A stretch of 30,771 nucleotides of DNA, taken from Desulfobacteraceae bacterium. GTDB taxonomy: Bacteria; Desulfobacterota; DSM-4660; Desulfatiglandales; Desulfatiglandaceae. Location: the NCBI GenBank assembly GCA_020349865.1, contig CP070700.1:3365724-3396494 (forward strand), given 5' to 3'. The translations under genes and the position numbers were made by a program. The notes below the pieces were generated by a model, which saw only the letters and a program-made list of their open reading frames with translations, did not search any database and was not told the origin of the DNA. Of the stretch, positions 17,230 to 26,907 are shown in pieces; position 1 is the stretch's first letter; the number at the start of each line of letters is the position of its first letter.

Positions 17230-17407
17230 AACCCAGATTGTGCAGTAGTCTCCTACTGCGACTTGAAAATCCTTGCTGCAACGCTTTTTTCCCGATTTTG
17301 TTCCTCGACATATTTATTAATATGCCTACGTAACAAAATCGCTCCAACTGCGCGTTTCGCTAAGGTTTTCTGCGCCTCGCTACGGATCCTACTGCACAAT
17401 CTGGGTT
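17230..17407. repeat. 178-bp imperfect palindrome (MITE-like), copy 1
   Basis: The ends are a perfect 19-bp inverted repeat: AACCCAGATTGTGCAGTAG at 17230-17248 and its complement at 17389-17407. Further inverted pairs nest inside: CGATTTTGTT/AACAAAATCG and a central CATATT-TATT-AATATG hairpin, plus the imperfect GAAAATCCTT/AAGGTTTTC. A second copy starts at 30604; over the shared 168 bp I count 10 substitutions and no gaps. It lies in the livK-livH gap, 47 bp before livH. A minus-strand frame runs through it, but copy 2 has an in-frame TGA, so I do not call a gene. No target-site duplication is obvious. Confidence 0.85.
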
Positions 17408-17514
17408 TAAGTATCACACGATATTTGCAATCCACATGGAATAATGGAGTGTTGGAGTTTATTATCCCTTATTCCAAAAGGGGCGAAGCTCTTAAGTTCC
17501 TGTCTGAAACTGAA

Positions 17515-17544
17515 ACAAGCCCCCCACCAGGGCAAGGGGCTTGT
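17515..17544 (-). terminator. Strong hairpin after livK, cassette 2 (attenuator or stabiliser)
   Basis: A perfect 9-bp stem (ACAAGCCCC at 17515-17523 with GGGGCTTGT at 17536-17544) with a 12-nt loop lies about 20 bp downstream of the livK stop. On the minus strand it is followed by TTTCAGTTTC, which is not a full U-tract, so partial termination or 3'-end protection of livK mRNA is more likely than complete termination. The permease genes downstream have no obvious other promoter. Confidence 0.5.
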
Positions 17545-17565
17545 CCGGTTTATTATTGATTTATA

Positions 17566-18843
17566 TTACTTGAGCCACGGCGGCATCATCAATTCACCCG
17601 TAGCGGCTGCCTTTGGGAAGACACAGACTCTTTTTCCATCCTGCCACTGGACCCAAGAGCCCAATACGCTGGTTTTAGGATCATAGCCATAGATAATCTG
17701 GTGGTTTTTATCAAATCTTATGGTTCCCCGAACAGCCGGAAGATTCGTCTCCTGAAGTGCCGCTATCAGGGCATCCTTTTTTAGGGACCCGGCCCTCTCA
17801 ACAGCATCTTTCAAAACATAAAGTGCCTCGTAGGCGCTTACGCACCCAGTGCTACGGGGAGGCACTCCCCATCTTTTCTCAAAGTTATTATAGAATTTCA
17901 TGGTCTGGGGCATGAGGTTGCTTGGGACATTACCCGTCTCCGAGAGTGTAACTACTGTGTATGCACCTTTGCCTTTGGTTGCCTCCCAGAAACCGGGGTC
18001 TTCGGCTGCGCCGATGAAACCGATCGGTATTGCCGGGACCTCCATATCTGCCCATTGCTTCAGGAGAATAGATGTTTCCGGTGAATAGGCCCACATGAAT
18101 AAAACCTGTGCCCCTGATTTCTTGCACTCACTCAATGCCATTGAGTAATCAGTAGTCCCAATGGGATGCTTGTCCCTGCCCACGATTTCCCAGCCACTCT
18201 TCACGGCCAGTTTTTCCACAAGACCGGCGGCCTTGCGGCACATCAGGCTATCGTCTACGGAAACGAACATTTTATTGAATCCGTACTTCTCATGTATCTC
18301 TTTCAGCAAATCAAGCCCTTCTTTTATGTACCACTTGACACTACCACTTGCCCTAAAGGAATATTTATACTTTTCGGGATTACCGGCTACTTTTTGATCC
18401 CAGCTGGGCGTATAGCAACCAATGGATACGATATCCACGGTCTTATACCTGGCGTACAGGTCCATTGCTGCCATCCCGCATTCTGACATACAAGGACCAC
18501 CAACGATGACATCAGATTTTTTCTGTAATATCAGTTTCTCTATCGCAAGGAGAACCTCACTGGTGGGCACCCCTGGTTCCTCATCGCGGCTGTCAATTAT
18601 TTCAAGCTTAAGGGGACGCATGACGCCATTCACATTCACCCCACCTGCAGCATTGATTTCCTCTGCAGCCAAGATCATTCCCCGTTCGCCATTTTGGCCG
18701 TAAGCACTTGCCCGGGGAACGGGAGCGCCTACTTTGATAGGTTTACCTTCTTTTTTTGCATTGGCACTCACCACTCCAAAAACCCCAATCAATACGATTG
18801 CGATAATCAAGGTAATGATTGTTCGAAAGACATTATTATTCAT
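17566..18843 (-). CDS. livK: LIV-type ABC transporter periplasmic substrate-binding protein, cassette 2
   Basis: This 425-aa type I periplasmic binding protein has a signal peptide ending near VSANA at residue 29 and no lipobox. The mature protein opens with KPIKVGAPVPRASAYGQNGERGMILAAEEINA-type sequence and ends LMMPPWLK, as in its paralogue at 10254-11534. The binding-site regions differ clearly between the two (for example PVPRASAYGQ here, PLSTAFLYGW there), which suggests different ligands. The ATG has AAGGAGG upstream. It is the first gene of cassette 2. Ligand unknown; a carboxylate is inferred from the neighbouring ligase. Confidence 0.88.
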   Translation of the reverse strand: MNNNVFRTIITLIIAIVLIGVFGVVSANAKKEGKPIKVGAPVPRASAYGQNGERGMILAAEEINAAGGVNVNGVMRPLKLEIIDSRDEEPGVPTSEVLLAIEKLILQKKSDVIVGGPCMSECGMAAMDLYARYKTVDIVSIGCYTPSWDQKVAGNPEKYKYSFRASGSVKWYIKEGLDLLKEIHEKYGFNKMFVSVDDSLMCRKAAGLVEKLAVKSGWEIVGRDKHPIGTTDYSMALSECKKSGAQVLFMWAYSPETSILLKQWADMEVPAIPIGFIGAAEDPGFWEATKGKGAYTVVTLSETGNVPSNLMPQTMKFYNNFEKRWGVPPRSTGCVSAYEALYVLKDAVERAGSLKKDALIAALQETNLPAVRGTIRFDKNHQIIYGYDPKTSVLGSWVQWQDGKRVCVFPKAAATGELMMPPWLK

Positions 18844-19520
18844 GACTTCCTCCTTTCTTTTATTACATTGGTGTTAATAAAAAAGTTACCATTCTTATTG
18901 ATTATACCCCGGCATGGATAGTCAAAAATGCTCCTGGGGAATTAGTTAATGATTTCAAAAAGCACTCAAAAGATAAAGAGAGGGCACATAATGGGCAGAA
19001 GCTCTCCATGGGTGGAATATCCTTTTCCCTCCAGAGGGCATTATTAGACAATAAATCAGGCCTCTTGGCCTGTGAATGGCAAAAAAGCAGGAATGATAAT
19101 GAAGTATTCTGAGTGAGGCAATATTAGGAGAGAGGTGCGTGAGTGTCAAGCTAAAAAGGGGTGGATGATCTGGTCTTTACGCGGATAAAACTTCCTCCCA
19201 ATGAAAGGGAGGACAGTTGAAAATGTCCAGAAGGCTCATTTCTCGGAGCTTGCCATCAGGACTGCGGGTCTCAGTGTTGGCGAGTGAAATATATCGAGCA
19301 TAATTCAAAGCATCAGATCAGTTGCAAAAACACCTGAATATCTGATATAATCCTCATGTAGCTTCAGTGTTCGGCGAGCACGTATACTCCCATCACCTTG
19401 CTATCCAGAAAAAAATCATAAGGAAACATTTGATTTGCGGAAAACCTACGGGCATACGGAAGGGCCGTTATAGTGCATGGGCTCTCTCTGAATACTTGAA
19501 AAGAACTTATTGGAGGCATT
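18844..19520. other. 677-bp intergenic region between livK (cassette 2) and the TerB-like gene
   Basis: This is the longest gene-free stretch. It contains the livK ribosome-binding site next to 18843, a small perfect hairpin (TCCTCCC at 19193-19199 with GGGAGGA at 19207-19213) and a good plus-strand promoter at 19322-19351. Short frames on the minus strand (18955-19149, and 19364 onward) show no protein-like sequence. I recognise no RNA gene, although the ~160-nt leader of the TerB-like gene is long enough to hold one. Confidence 0.55.
19322..19351 (+). promoter_or_regulatory. Candidate extended -10 promoter for the TerB-like gene
   Basis: TTGCAA (19322-19327) is followed after 18 nt by a perfect TATAAT (19346-19351), preceded by TGA, which makes an extended -10 element. 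Transcription would start near 19358, giving a leader of about 160 nt before the ATG at 19521. Confidence 0.5.
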
Positions 19521-19940
19521 ATGGAAATTAATTTTGTTGATTTGGATAATGAGGATTTTGATCCCGAATTGTATATCAAAATATTAATCGCCGTTGCAAA
19601 GGCCGACAAAAACAACGGCCCCAAGGAGTTTGCATATGTTGAAAATCAGGCTAATCGTTTGGGCATTGATTTCGCAACAGTTTGGGACACGACTGAAAAA
19701 ACGTTTTCAATCAGTGAGATAAAAGTTTCCCGGCTTACGGCGATGATTATTATAAAGGACTGTATTTTGTTGGCATCGATGGACAAAAACTTTTCTCTTG
19801 CTGAAAGAGAAAAAGTCTATACCTACGCTGAAAAACTTGATATCCCCAGATCAGATGTCGATTACATTGTAGGATGGCTGGATGATTACAACATTTTAGA
19901 AAAAAAATGGGATAGACTTATATCCGGTGATATATATTAA
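19521..19940 (+). CDS. TerB-like domain protein
   Basis: This 139-aa acidic, all-alpha protein resembles the TerB/tellurite-resistance-DjlA N-terminal domain family. The repeat-like halves ILIAVAKADKNNGPKE (about 27-42) and CILLASMDKNFSLAERE (about 80-96) show the family pattern of a hydrophobic helix, an Asp-containing loop and a Glu at the next helix. No signal peptide or membrane segment is seen. It has GGAGG 4 nt before the ATG and its own promoter. No ter operon genes are around it, so tellurite resistance should not be assumed. It is followed by a membrane protein 150 bp downstream. Confidence 0.6.
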   Translation: MEINFVDLDNEDFDPELYIKILIAVAKADKNNGPKEFAYVENQANRLGIDFATVWDTTEKTFSISEIKVSRLTAMIIIKDCILLASMDKNFSLAEREKVYTYAEKLDIPRSDVDYIVGWLDDYNILEKKWDRLISGDIY

Positions 19941-20090
19941 TATCACCTCTTCCGATTGATCTTCCTTTTTAGTCATTCACCCCTGAATCATCTTCGGCTT
20001 TTAAGTATTCCACGGCCGTTTTCATTTTTATATGGTTTGTAAGGGAAGGTTAAGGCGGATGAAAGGAACGAAAATTATTGCAGGCGTAAT

Positions 20091-21110
20091 ATGGCCCGGT
20101 TTTTTCAAACTCTAGAAATAAAAAAATACTTTTCAATACTCGACAGTCTTGACCCCTGGCTATCGCTCGCCTTGTTTTTTGCAGCATCTTTTTTGATGAT
20201 CTGGCGCTTGAGCGCTATGGAGACTAAAGGAATTGAGGGGACAGTGCTGGGGACATTGATCATGCCTTACTGCTCTGGATTGTCCAATCTGATTTTCGCC
20301 TATGTTCTCGGCCGCTCAGGTGGGAGCGGGTCCATGGTTTTGGAAAACTGCATTGTCAACAATGTGACCAATCTAACTTTGCTGATCGGTCTGCCCGCCA
20401 TTTTCTGGAGAATGCATATTATTCCGGCAAAAATGAAAAAAATGGGTCCCAGTATCTACTATGACTTTCATCGTCTCAACTACCTTTCACTTCTTTTGAC
20501 ACTGGTGGCTTTAATGTTTTTTACGGGCGTCGTCTGGGCGTTGGGACGGGACGGAAAATTGGACTTTAGCGATGGGCTGGTCCTTGTGGGCATGTTTTTT
20601 TTCTGGCAGGTTTTTCAGGTGTTTGATGTATTAAAAACCAACGTTCATGAAAACAGAAGTCTCTCATGGTCCATGCTGATTGACCTGTGTTTCATCATAA
20701 TAGGCGGGTACTTGGTATACATCAGTATCGATCGTTTGGTAGCATGGGTTCCTAAATCAGGCTCGGGTTTTTTCGTTTTTGATAACTTAGGATGGTTAAG
20801 TGGATTTCTCATGGTCTTGCCTAATTCTTTGCTGGCAATATATTACTCTATAAAAGGCCGTCCTGATATTGTATACAGCTCCCAGGCAGGAGATGGGCAT
20901 ATTTGTATTCCCATGTGTATTGGGCTTTTCGCTTTGTTCCATACCATTCAGATCCCCTCCTTTTTTAGTCTTGGCGTTATCATGATCCTGGGCGCAGGCC
21001 TGGTTCATTTTGTGTTCATTACATTTCTTGGCAGACTACCGAGATTAATGGGATTGGCCTTGACCGGCACATACTATTTATTCTTGTACAAGGGGTTGAT
21101 AAAACCCTGA
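20091..21110 (+). CDS. Degenerate Na+/Ca2+-exchanger (CaCA)-like membrane protein
   Basis: This 339-aa integral membrane protein has about ten hydrophobic segments in two halves. The halves resemble CaCA alpha repeats: SGLSNLIFAYVLGRSGG...LENCIVNNVTNLTLLIGL (about 62-101) and LPNSLLAIYYSIKGRPD...GDGHICIPMCIGL (about 243-282). The acidic ion-binding residues usual in these repeats (PE...GSN) are replaced by SN...VNN and PN...GDGH. It may carry another ion or have lost exchange activity. The ATG at 20091 has only a weak AGGCG upstream. The end is convergent with the redox run, 141 bp away. A fold-level assignment is reasonable; substrate is unknown. Confidence 0.6.
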   Translation: MARFFQTLEIKKYFSILDSLDPWLSLALFFAASFLMIWRLSAMETKGIEGTVLGTLIMPYCSGLSNLIFAYVLGRSGGSGSMVLENCIVNNVTNLTLLIGLPAIFWRMHIIPAKMKKMGPSIYYDFHRLNYLSLLLTLVALMFFTGVVWALGRDGKLDFSDGLVLVGMFFFWQVFQVFDVLKTNVHENRSLSWSMLIDLCFIIIGGYLVYISIDRLVAWVPKSGSGFFVFDNLGWLSGFLMVLPNSLLAIYYSIKGRPDIVYSSQAGDGHICIPMCIGLFALFHTIQIPSFFSLGVIMILGAGLVHFVFITFLGRLPRLMGLALTGTYYLFLYKGLIKP

Positions 21111-21251
21111 TTATTATAAACTGTCGCGCCATGATCGAAAATTGCTTACGCCGCTGGGGAAACCTGCTGTGGGAAGTGGGATTTTCTCAAGTACCTTAAT
21201 CCAACGAGGCCTGTTTTAGAGGAAAGGCGTGTTCAAAAGGTGCCAAAGAAT

Positions 21252-23012
<1,761 letters not shown>

Positions 23013-23175
23013 TCACGAGTGCTCTGGCATGCAAAGCTATCCCTGAGTTTCGTTTTGAAAATTTTTTAACACTTTGACAATTATTATTCCTTGTTCGATA
23101 TTCTCATTTGAGTAGTGCCATTCAACGACATATAGAACATCAGTGAGATGATGGCCTATGAACGGTTATACCTTT

Positions 23176-25239
23176 TTAAAGCCCAAGTTCCTTAACCATA
23201 TCCCTCATGACATTTGCGAACTTCGGTCCGTCCGCGGCCGAGCACCAGGTATTCCAGAGGTTATCTTGATCATATCCTTTTTTTGCGAGTTTTTTCCGGG
23301 TACGTTTCAACCGTGTTTCCGCAGCGTAATTACCCGTGATGTAATGACAGGTAGGGAACTCACATCCTGCCACCAACACGCCTGCCGCACCCAACTCAAA
23401 GGCACGCTCTATCATCTTGATTGAAACACGCGCCGAACACATCACCCGTATAAGTCGAGCGTTCGTAGGATACTGGAGCCTGCTAACGCCCGCCATATCT
23501 ACGCCCCCCAATGCGCACCAGTGGCACACAAAGGCAATGACCTTTTCCCGTGCATTCTCTTCCAAGGCAGCTTCCACCTGGGCAATAATCTGGTCATCCG
23601 AGTAATGAACGATGGTAATACATTCCTTTGGACAGTCCGCCGCACACAGACCGCATCCCTTGCAGAGTGCCTTAATAACCTCGGGCTCTTTTTTCTCATT
23701 CACCTTTATGGCGCTATAAGGGCATCGCTTCCAGCATATGCTACAGCTATTGCAGTCAGTAAGATCAATATCGGCTACTATCCCTTCCGCCTCAATATAG
23801 CCGTTTTTCATGGGAATTGAGGCCCTCATGGCCGCACCGATCCCTTCTTCACAGGTTTCCTTGAGAGTCTTCGGGTTTTTTGCACACCCGCAAAGGGAAA
23901 TGCCATCGGACGCAAAATCCAGTGGACCAAGTTTTATATGGGCCTCCTGGAAGAACCCATCCGGATTTGTTGAGACCTTTAAATGCCCCTTGACCTCCTC
24001 AACCGTATCGTTGCCCTTAAAACCAACGGTGAGCACAAGCAAATCGGAGGGAAGCTTGAATTTTCTTCCGAGTAGAATATCGTAAACATTAACCATCAGG
24101 TTGCCATTGTCTTTTGTGACCTCGGGGTAGCGATCATCCGGAAACCTTATGAATTTGACGCCTGCCGCCTTGGCTGCCTGAAGGTAGACCTGCTCATCTT
24201 TCACCATGCTCAGGTCCCGATAGAGGATATGAACTCGAATGTCTTTATTGAGGCTCTTTAGGGCTAAGGCATTTTTGACCGAGACAGGGCAGCCAATAGC
24301 ACAACAGCCCCGGGTCTCGTTCTTGGAGTTGACGCAGTTGATAACAACGACGTTTTCCATGTCGCCAACGTCTTTGGCTTTTAGTTTCTTCTCAAGCTGA
24401 AGCTGGGTGAGCACGCGTGGGTCATTCCCGTATTGGAACTGGCCCTGTTCAGGCTCTATCTCCTGCATGCCCGTGGCCACGATAACGGTTGAGATATCGA
24501 GGTTCTCGCTTCTACCATTTGAATTGAGCGTCACCTTATAGTTTCCAATATATCCTTCGACTGCTGTAATCTCAGTGTTCGTGAAAACCTTGATATTCGG
24601 GTGAGATTCAATGAGATCAGTCTTGGCCTTTACAATCTCCGACGCCAAAATTTCATCATGGTCATGAGATACGTTCGATATGCCGTTTAAAAGACCGCCG
24701 AGTTGCGGTTCTTTCTCTACAATGTAGGCATTAAAACCTTGATCAGCTATATTCAGGGCGGCGGTCAGCCCTGCCATCCCGCCTCCGATAATCATGCAAT
24801 CCGTCTTGACCGGGAGTCTGATCTCCTCACCTTCTTCAAGAAGCATGGCCTTTGCAACACCCATCTTGACCAGGTCTTTGGCCTTTTGCGTGGCTGTTTC
24901 CGGTTCATCCATATGCACCCATGAGACCTGTTCCCTGATACTCACAAATTCGAGCAAATAGGGATTTACGCCCGCTTGTTTCACGGTTTCCTTAAAAAGG
25001 GGCTCGTGGGTCCTGGGCGTGCAGGCCGCAATGACCACCCGATTAATATTGTGTTCCTTTATGGACTCCTGCATGGAGGCAAGGGCGTCAACCGAACAGG
25101 ACCATCTGCCTTCATCGGCAAACACAACGCCTTTGAGCTCTTTGGCGTACTCCACCACCTCCGGCACATTCACGACACCGGCTATGTTCGAACCGCAATC
25201 ACAGATGAAGACACCTGCTCTTATATCTTCGCCATTCAT
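23176..25239 (-). CDS. hdrA: QmoB-like HdrA-MvhD fusion protein
   Basis: This 687-aa flavo-iron-sulfur protein has the architecture of QmoB and HdrA-MvhD fusions. An N-terminal HdrA domain (about 7-130) carries ICDCGSNIAG and AACTPRTHEPLF. A FAD-binding thioredoxin-reductase-like domain follows with GGGMAG (152-157), then two [4Fe-4S] motifs CNSCSICWKRCP (from 496) and CKGCGLCAADCP (from 526). The MvhD domain (about 567-687) has Cys572, 575, 601, 626 and 631. Such proteins act as electron-bifurcating or electron-transfer hubs. The start has GAGGGG 6 nt upstream. There is no aprBA or qmoC nearby, so this is probably not the sulfate-reduction Qmo complex. Confidence 0.85.
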   Translation of the reverse strand: MNGEDIRAGVFICDCGSNIAGVVNVPEVVEYAKELKGVVFADEGRWSCSVDALASMQESIKEHNINRVVIAACTPRTHEPLFKETVKQAGVNPYLLEFVSIREQVSWVHMDEPETATQKAKDLVKMGVAKAMLLEEGEEIRLPVKTDCMIIGGGMAGLTAALNIADQGFNAYIVEKEPQLGGLLNGISNVSHDHDEILASEIVKAKTDLIESHPNIKVFTNTEITAVEGYIGNYKVTLNSNGRSENLDISTVIVATGMQEIEPEQGQFQYGNDPRVLTQLQLEKKLKAKDVGDMENVVVINCVNSKNETRGCCAIGCPVSVKNALALKSLNKDIRVHILYRDLSMVKDEQVYLQAAKAAGVKFIRFPDDRYPEVTKDNGNLMVNVYDILLGRKFKLPSDLLVLTVGFKGNDTVEEVKGHLKVSTNPDGFFQEAHIKLGPLDFASDGISLCGCAKNPKTLKETCEEGIGAAMRASIPMKNGYIEAEGIVADIDLTDCNSCSICWKRCPYSAIKVNEKKEPEVIKALCKGCGLCAADCPKECITIVHYSDDQIIAQVEAALEENAREKVIAFVCHWCALGGVDMAGVSRLQYPTNARLIRVMCSARVSIKMIERAFELGAAGVLVAGCEFPTCHYITGNYAAETRLKRTRKKLAKKGYDQDNLWNTWCSAADGPKFANVMRDMVKELGL

Positions 25240-25319
25240 TGAATGCCCCTCACCCCTATTTACGAATGGGACCGAAATAACTTTTGAGAATTATCAATCC
25301 ATTGATATTCAAACGGTAA

Positions 25320-26672
25320 TCACGAGGAATTGCTTAAAATTGCCTTCATGCTCGCGGCGCTGGCCTGGACAACCGATTCGGAGATATCTATGGGACCGGT
25401 GGCCCCCCCGCACAAATATATGCCGTCTACGTCTGTTTCAAGGGGGGACATCAACGGGTCCCTCTCTTTAAAATACCCAAACTTATCCAGTTCAAGCTTC
25501 AATACCTTTGCCAGTCTTTTGTTCCTGTCGCTTGGAACGAGTCCCGTGGAAAGCACGAGAAGGTCCACCTCCTCCATTACAAGTTCTCCGGTTTCAAGGT
25601 TCTCATACCTGATGGTCAGGTTCTTAGTTGCGGGATCTTCAATAACATCATAGGGCCTGGCTCTTACATACTTGACCCCATTTTCTAATGCCTTCTGGTA
25701 AAACCCCCAAAACCCCTTTCCGTATGCCTTGAGGTCGTTATAATAAATGGTTGTCTCAACAGATGCATCATGCTCTTTGGTGATGATGCTCTGTTTTGTC
25801 GCTACCATACAGCACACCTTTGAGCAGTAGGGCACCCCATGATCCAGACCACGGCCCGCACATTGAATCCAGCCAATCCTGTGGGCATGCTCCCTATCTG
25901 ACGGCCTGATAATCTGCCCGGCAGTGGGCCCTCCGGCGTTCATCAATCGCTCGAACTGGACATAGGTGATGACATTATCAAACACATCATAGCCATGTAG
26001 CCCCTTGGGGGGCTTGGCGTCCCTTATGCCTGCCGCAACAATAATGCTTTTCACCTCCAGTTTCATGTTCTTATTTGCCTGCCAGAGTCGTACCGCGTCT
26101 TTGCCCTCTTTTTGACACGCGAGTACGCACAGTGCGATAGGGCATTCCCGGCATTGGCTGCAGTCAACAACACAGCCGCCCACGCAGGCACCCTGCTCAC
26201 GCTTATTCCCGAACCGGCAATCAGGATCAATAACCGCCACATTGGGAACCGCTTGAGGAAACGGCATGTAAACAAGTTTCCGCATTCCGTTGATTTTACC
26301 GTCCATTTCATCCGGCATGTTTACCGGACACGCCTCTATGCACGCGCCACAACCGGTGCACTTATCAGCATCGATAAATCTTGCTTTTTGCACGAGCTTT
26401 ACGCTGAACCCGCCGTTTACCTTTTTGACTTTTCTCACATACGTATTCGCAAGAATCTCAATGTTTGGATGATTATCCACTTCGTACATTTGGGGCGCTT
26501 CTATGCATATGGAACAGTCATTTGTCGGGAAGGTCTTATCCAGCCTCGCCATCATGCCCCCAATGCTTGCCGTGTCATCCACTAAATAGACCTTTGTGCC
26601 GTATCGGGCGGTATTTAAGGCAGCATTGATGCCGGCAATGCCTCCACCGATTATCAGTATTGAATCATTCAT
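25320..26672 (-). CDS. hdrA: QmoA/HdrA-like FAD iron-sulfur protein
   Basis: This 450-aa protein is the short HdrA (QmoA-like) partner of the next gene. It has a FAD site GGGIAG (9-14), the HdrA motif LDKTFPTNDCSIC (44-56), one standard [4Fe-4S] motif CTGCGACIEACP (105-116), and HdrA hallmarks YCSKVCCMVATKQ and YNDLKAYGKGFWGFY in the second half. A further cysteine-dense stretch (Cys152, 163, 167, 171, 174, 177, 182, 186) suggests at least one extra cluster. The start has GGAGT 7 nt upstream. It lies 80 bp before the HdrA-MvhD gene and 235 bp after a ferredoxin gene. Partner choice and electron donor are inferred. Confidence 0.85.
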   Translation of the reverse strand: MNDSILIIGGGIAGINAALNTARYGTKVYLVDDTASIGGMMARLDKTFPTNDCSICIEAPQMYEVDNHPNIEILANTYVRKVKKVNGGFSVKLVQKARFIDADKCTGCGACIEACPVNMPDEMDGKINGMRKLVYMPFPQAVPNVAVIDPDCRFGNKREQGACVGGCVVDCSQCRECPIALCVLACQKEGKDAVRLWQANKNMKLEVKSIIVAAGIRDAKPPKGLHGYDVFDNVITYVQFERLMNAGGPTAGQIIRPSDREHAHRIGWIQCAGRGLDHGVPYCSKVCCMVATKQSIITKEHDASVETTIYYNDLKAYGKGFWGFYQKALENGVKYVRARPYDVIEDPATKNLTIRYENLETGELVMEEVDLLVLSTGLVPSDRNKRLAKVLKLELDKFGYFKERDPLMSPLETDVDGIYLCGGATGPIDISESVVQASAASMKAILSNSS

Positions 26673-26880
26673 AAAACTACTCCGTAATTTTATAAAGCGC
26701 TGCTTCGCTGCTTAAAAAAAGCATTATTATTCGGGTTTGATCCAATTCTTTGGTATTTTTAATGTTGTAGTGTAGCTTGAGAGGTCTTGATCTACAAAAA
26801 GCGATAGAACTTAACCTTACAGGTCGAAAAGTTTTGGTGAATAAATCTATATAAGCACAGTAGCGGTGTAGCCGCGTTTT

Positions 26881-26905
26881 ATAAAATCGTGTTAAGCGAT
26901 TTTAT
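26881..26905 (-). terminator. A+T-rich hairpin after the 69-aa ferredoxin gene
   Basis: ATAAAATCG (26881-26889) and CGATTTTAT (26897-26905) form a perfect 9-bp stem with a 7-nt loop, immediately beyond the ferredoxin stop codon. No U-tract follows on the minus strand (the sequence continues AAAACGC), so it may be an mRNA-processing or weak termination site inside the redox run rather than a true terminator. Confidence 0.35.
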
Positions 26906-26907
26906 TT

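Noticed and set aside
17253..17435. 60-codon minus-strand reading frame running through palindromic repeat copy 1
   Set aside because: The same frame in copy 2 is interrupted by TGA where copy 1 has TTA, and the sequence is constrained by the palindrome. I see no ribosome-binding site.
18901..18925. TATAAT (18906-18901) with TTGACT (18925-18920) on the minus strand as the livK cassette 2 promoter
   Set aside because: Both hexamers are good, but they are only 13 nt apart, too short for sigma70. The TATAAT alone may still be used.
19193..19213. 7-bp stem hairpin as a transcription terminator
   Set aside because: There is no U-tract on either strand and no gene ends nearby.
19364..19624. 86-codon minus-strand frame overlapping the TerB-like gene
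   Set aside because: It overlaps the start of a better gene, lacks a ribosome-binding site and has no recognisable domain.
20059..20115. 18-codon plus-strand frame overlapping the start of the CaCA-like gene
   Set aside because: AAGGCGG directly abuts its ATG with no spacer. It could be a leader peptide, but nothing else supports it.
23176..26672. The HdrA pair as the sulfate-reduction QmoAB complex
   Set aside because: No aprBA, sat or qmoC gene is in the window, and the partner gene is an NfnB-like fusion instead.
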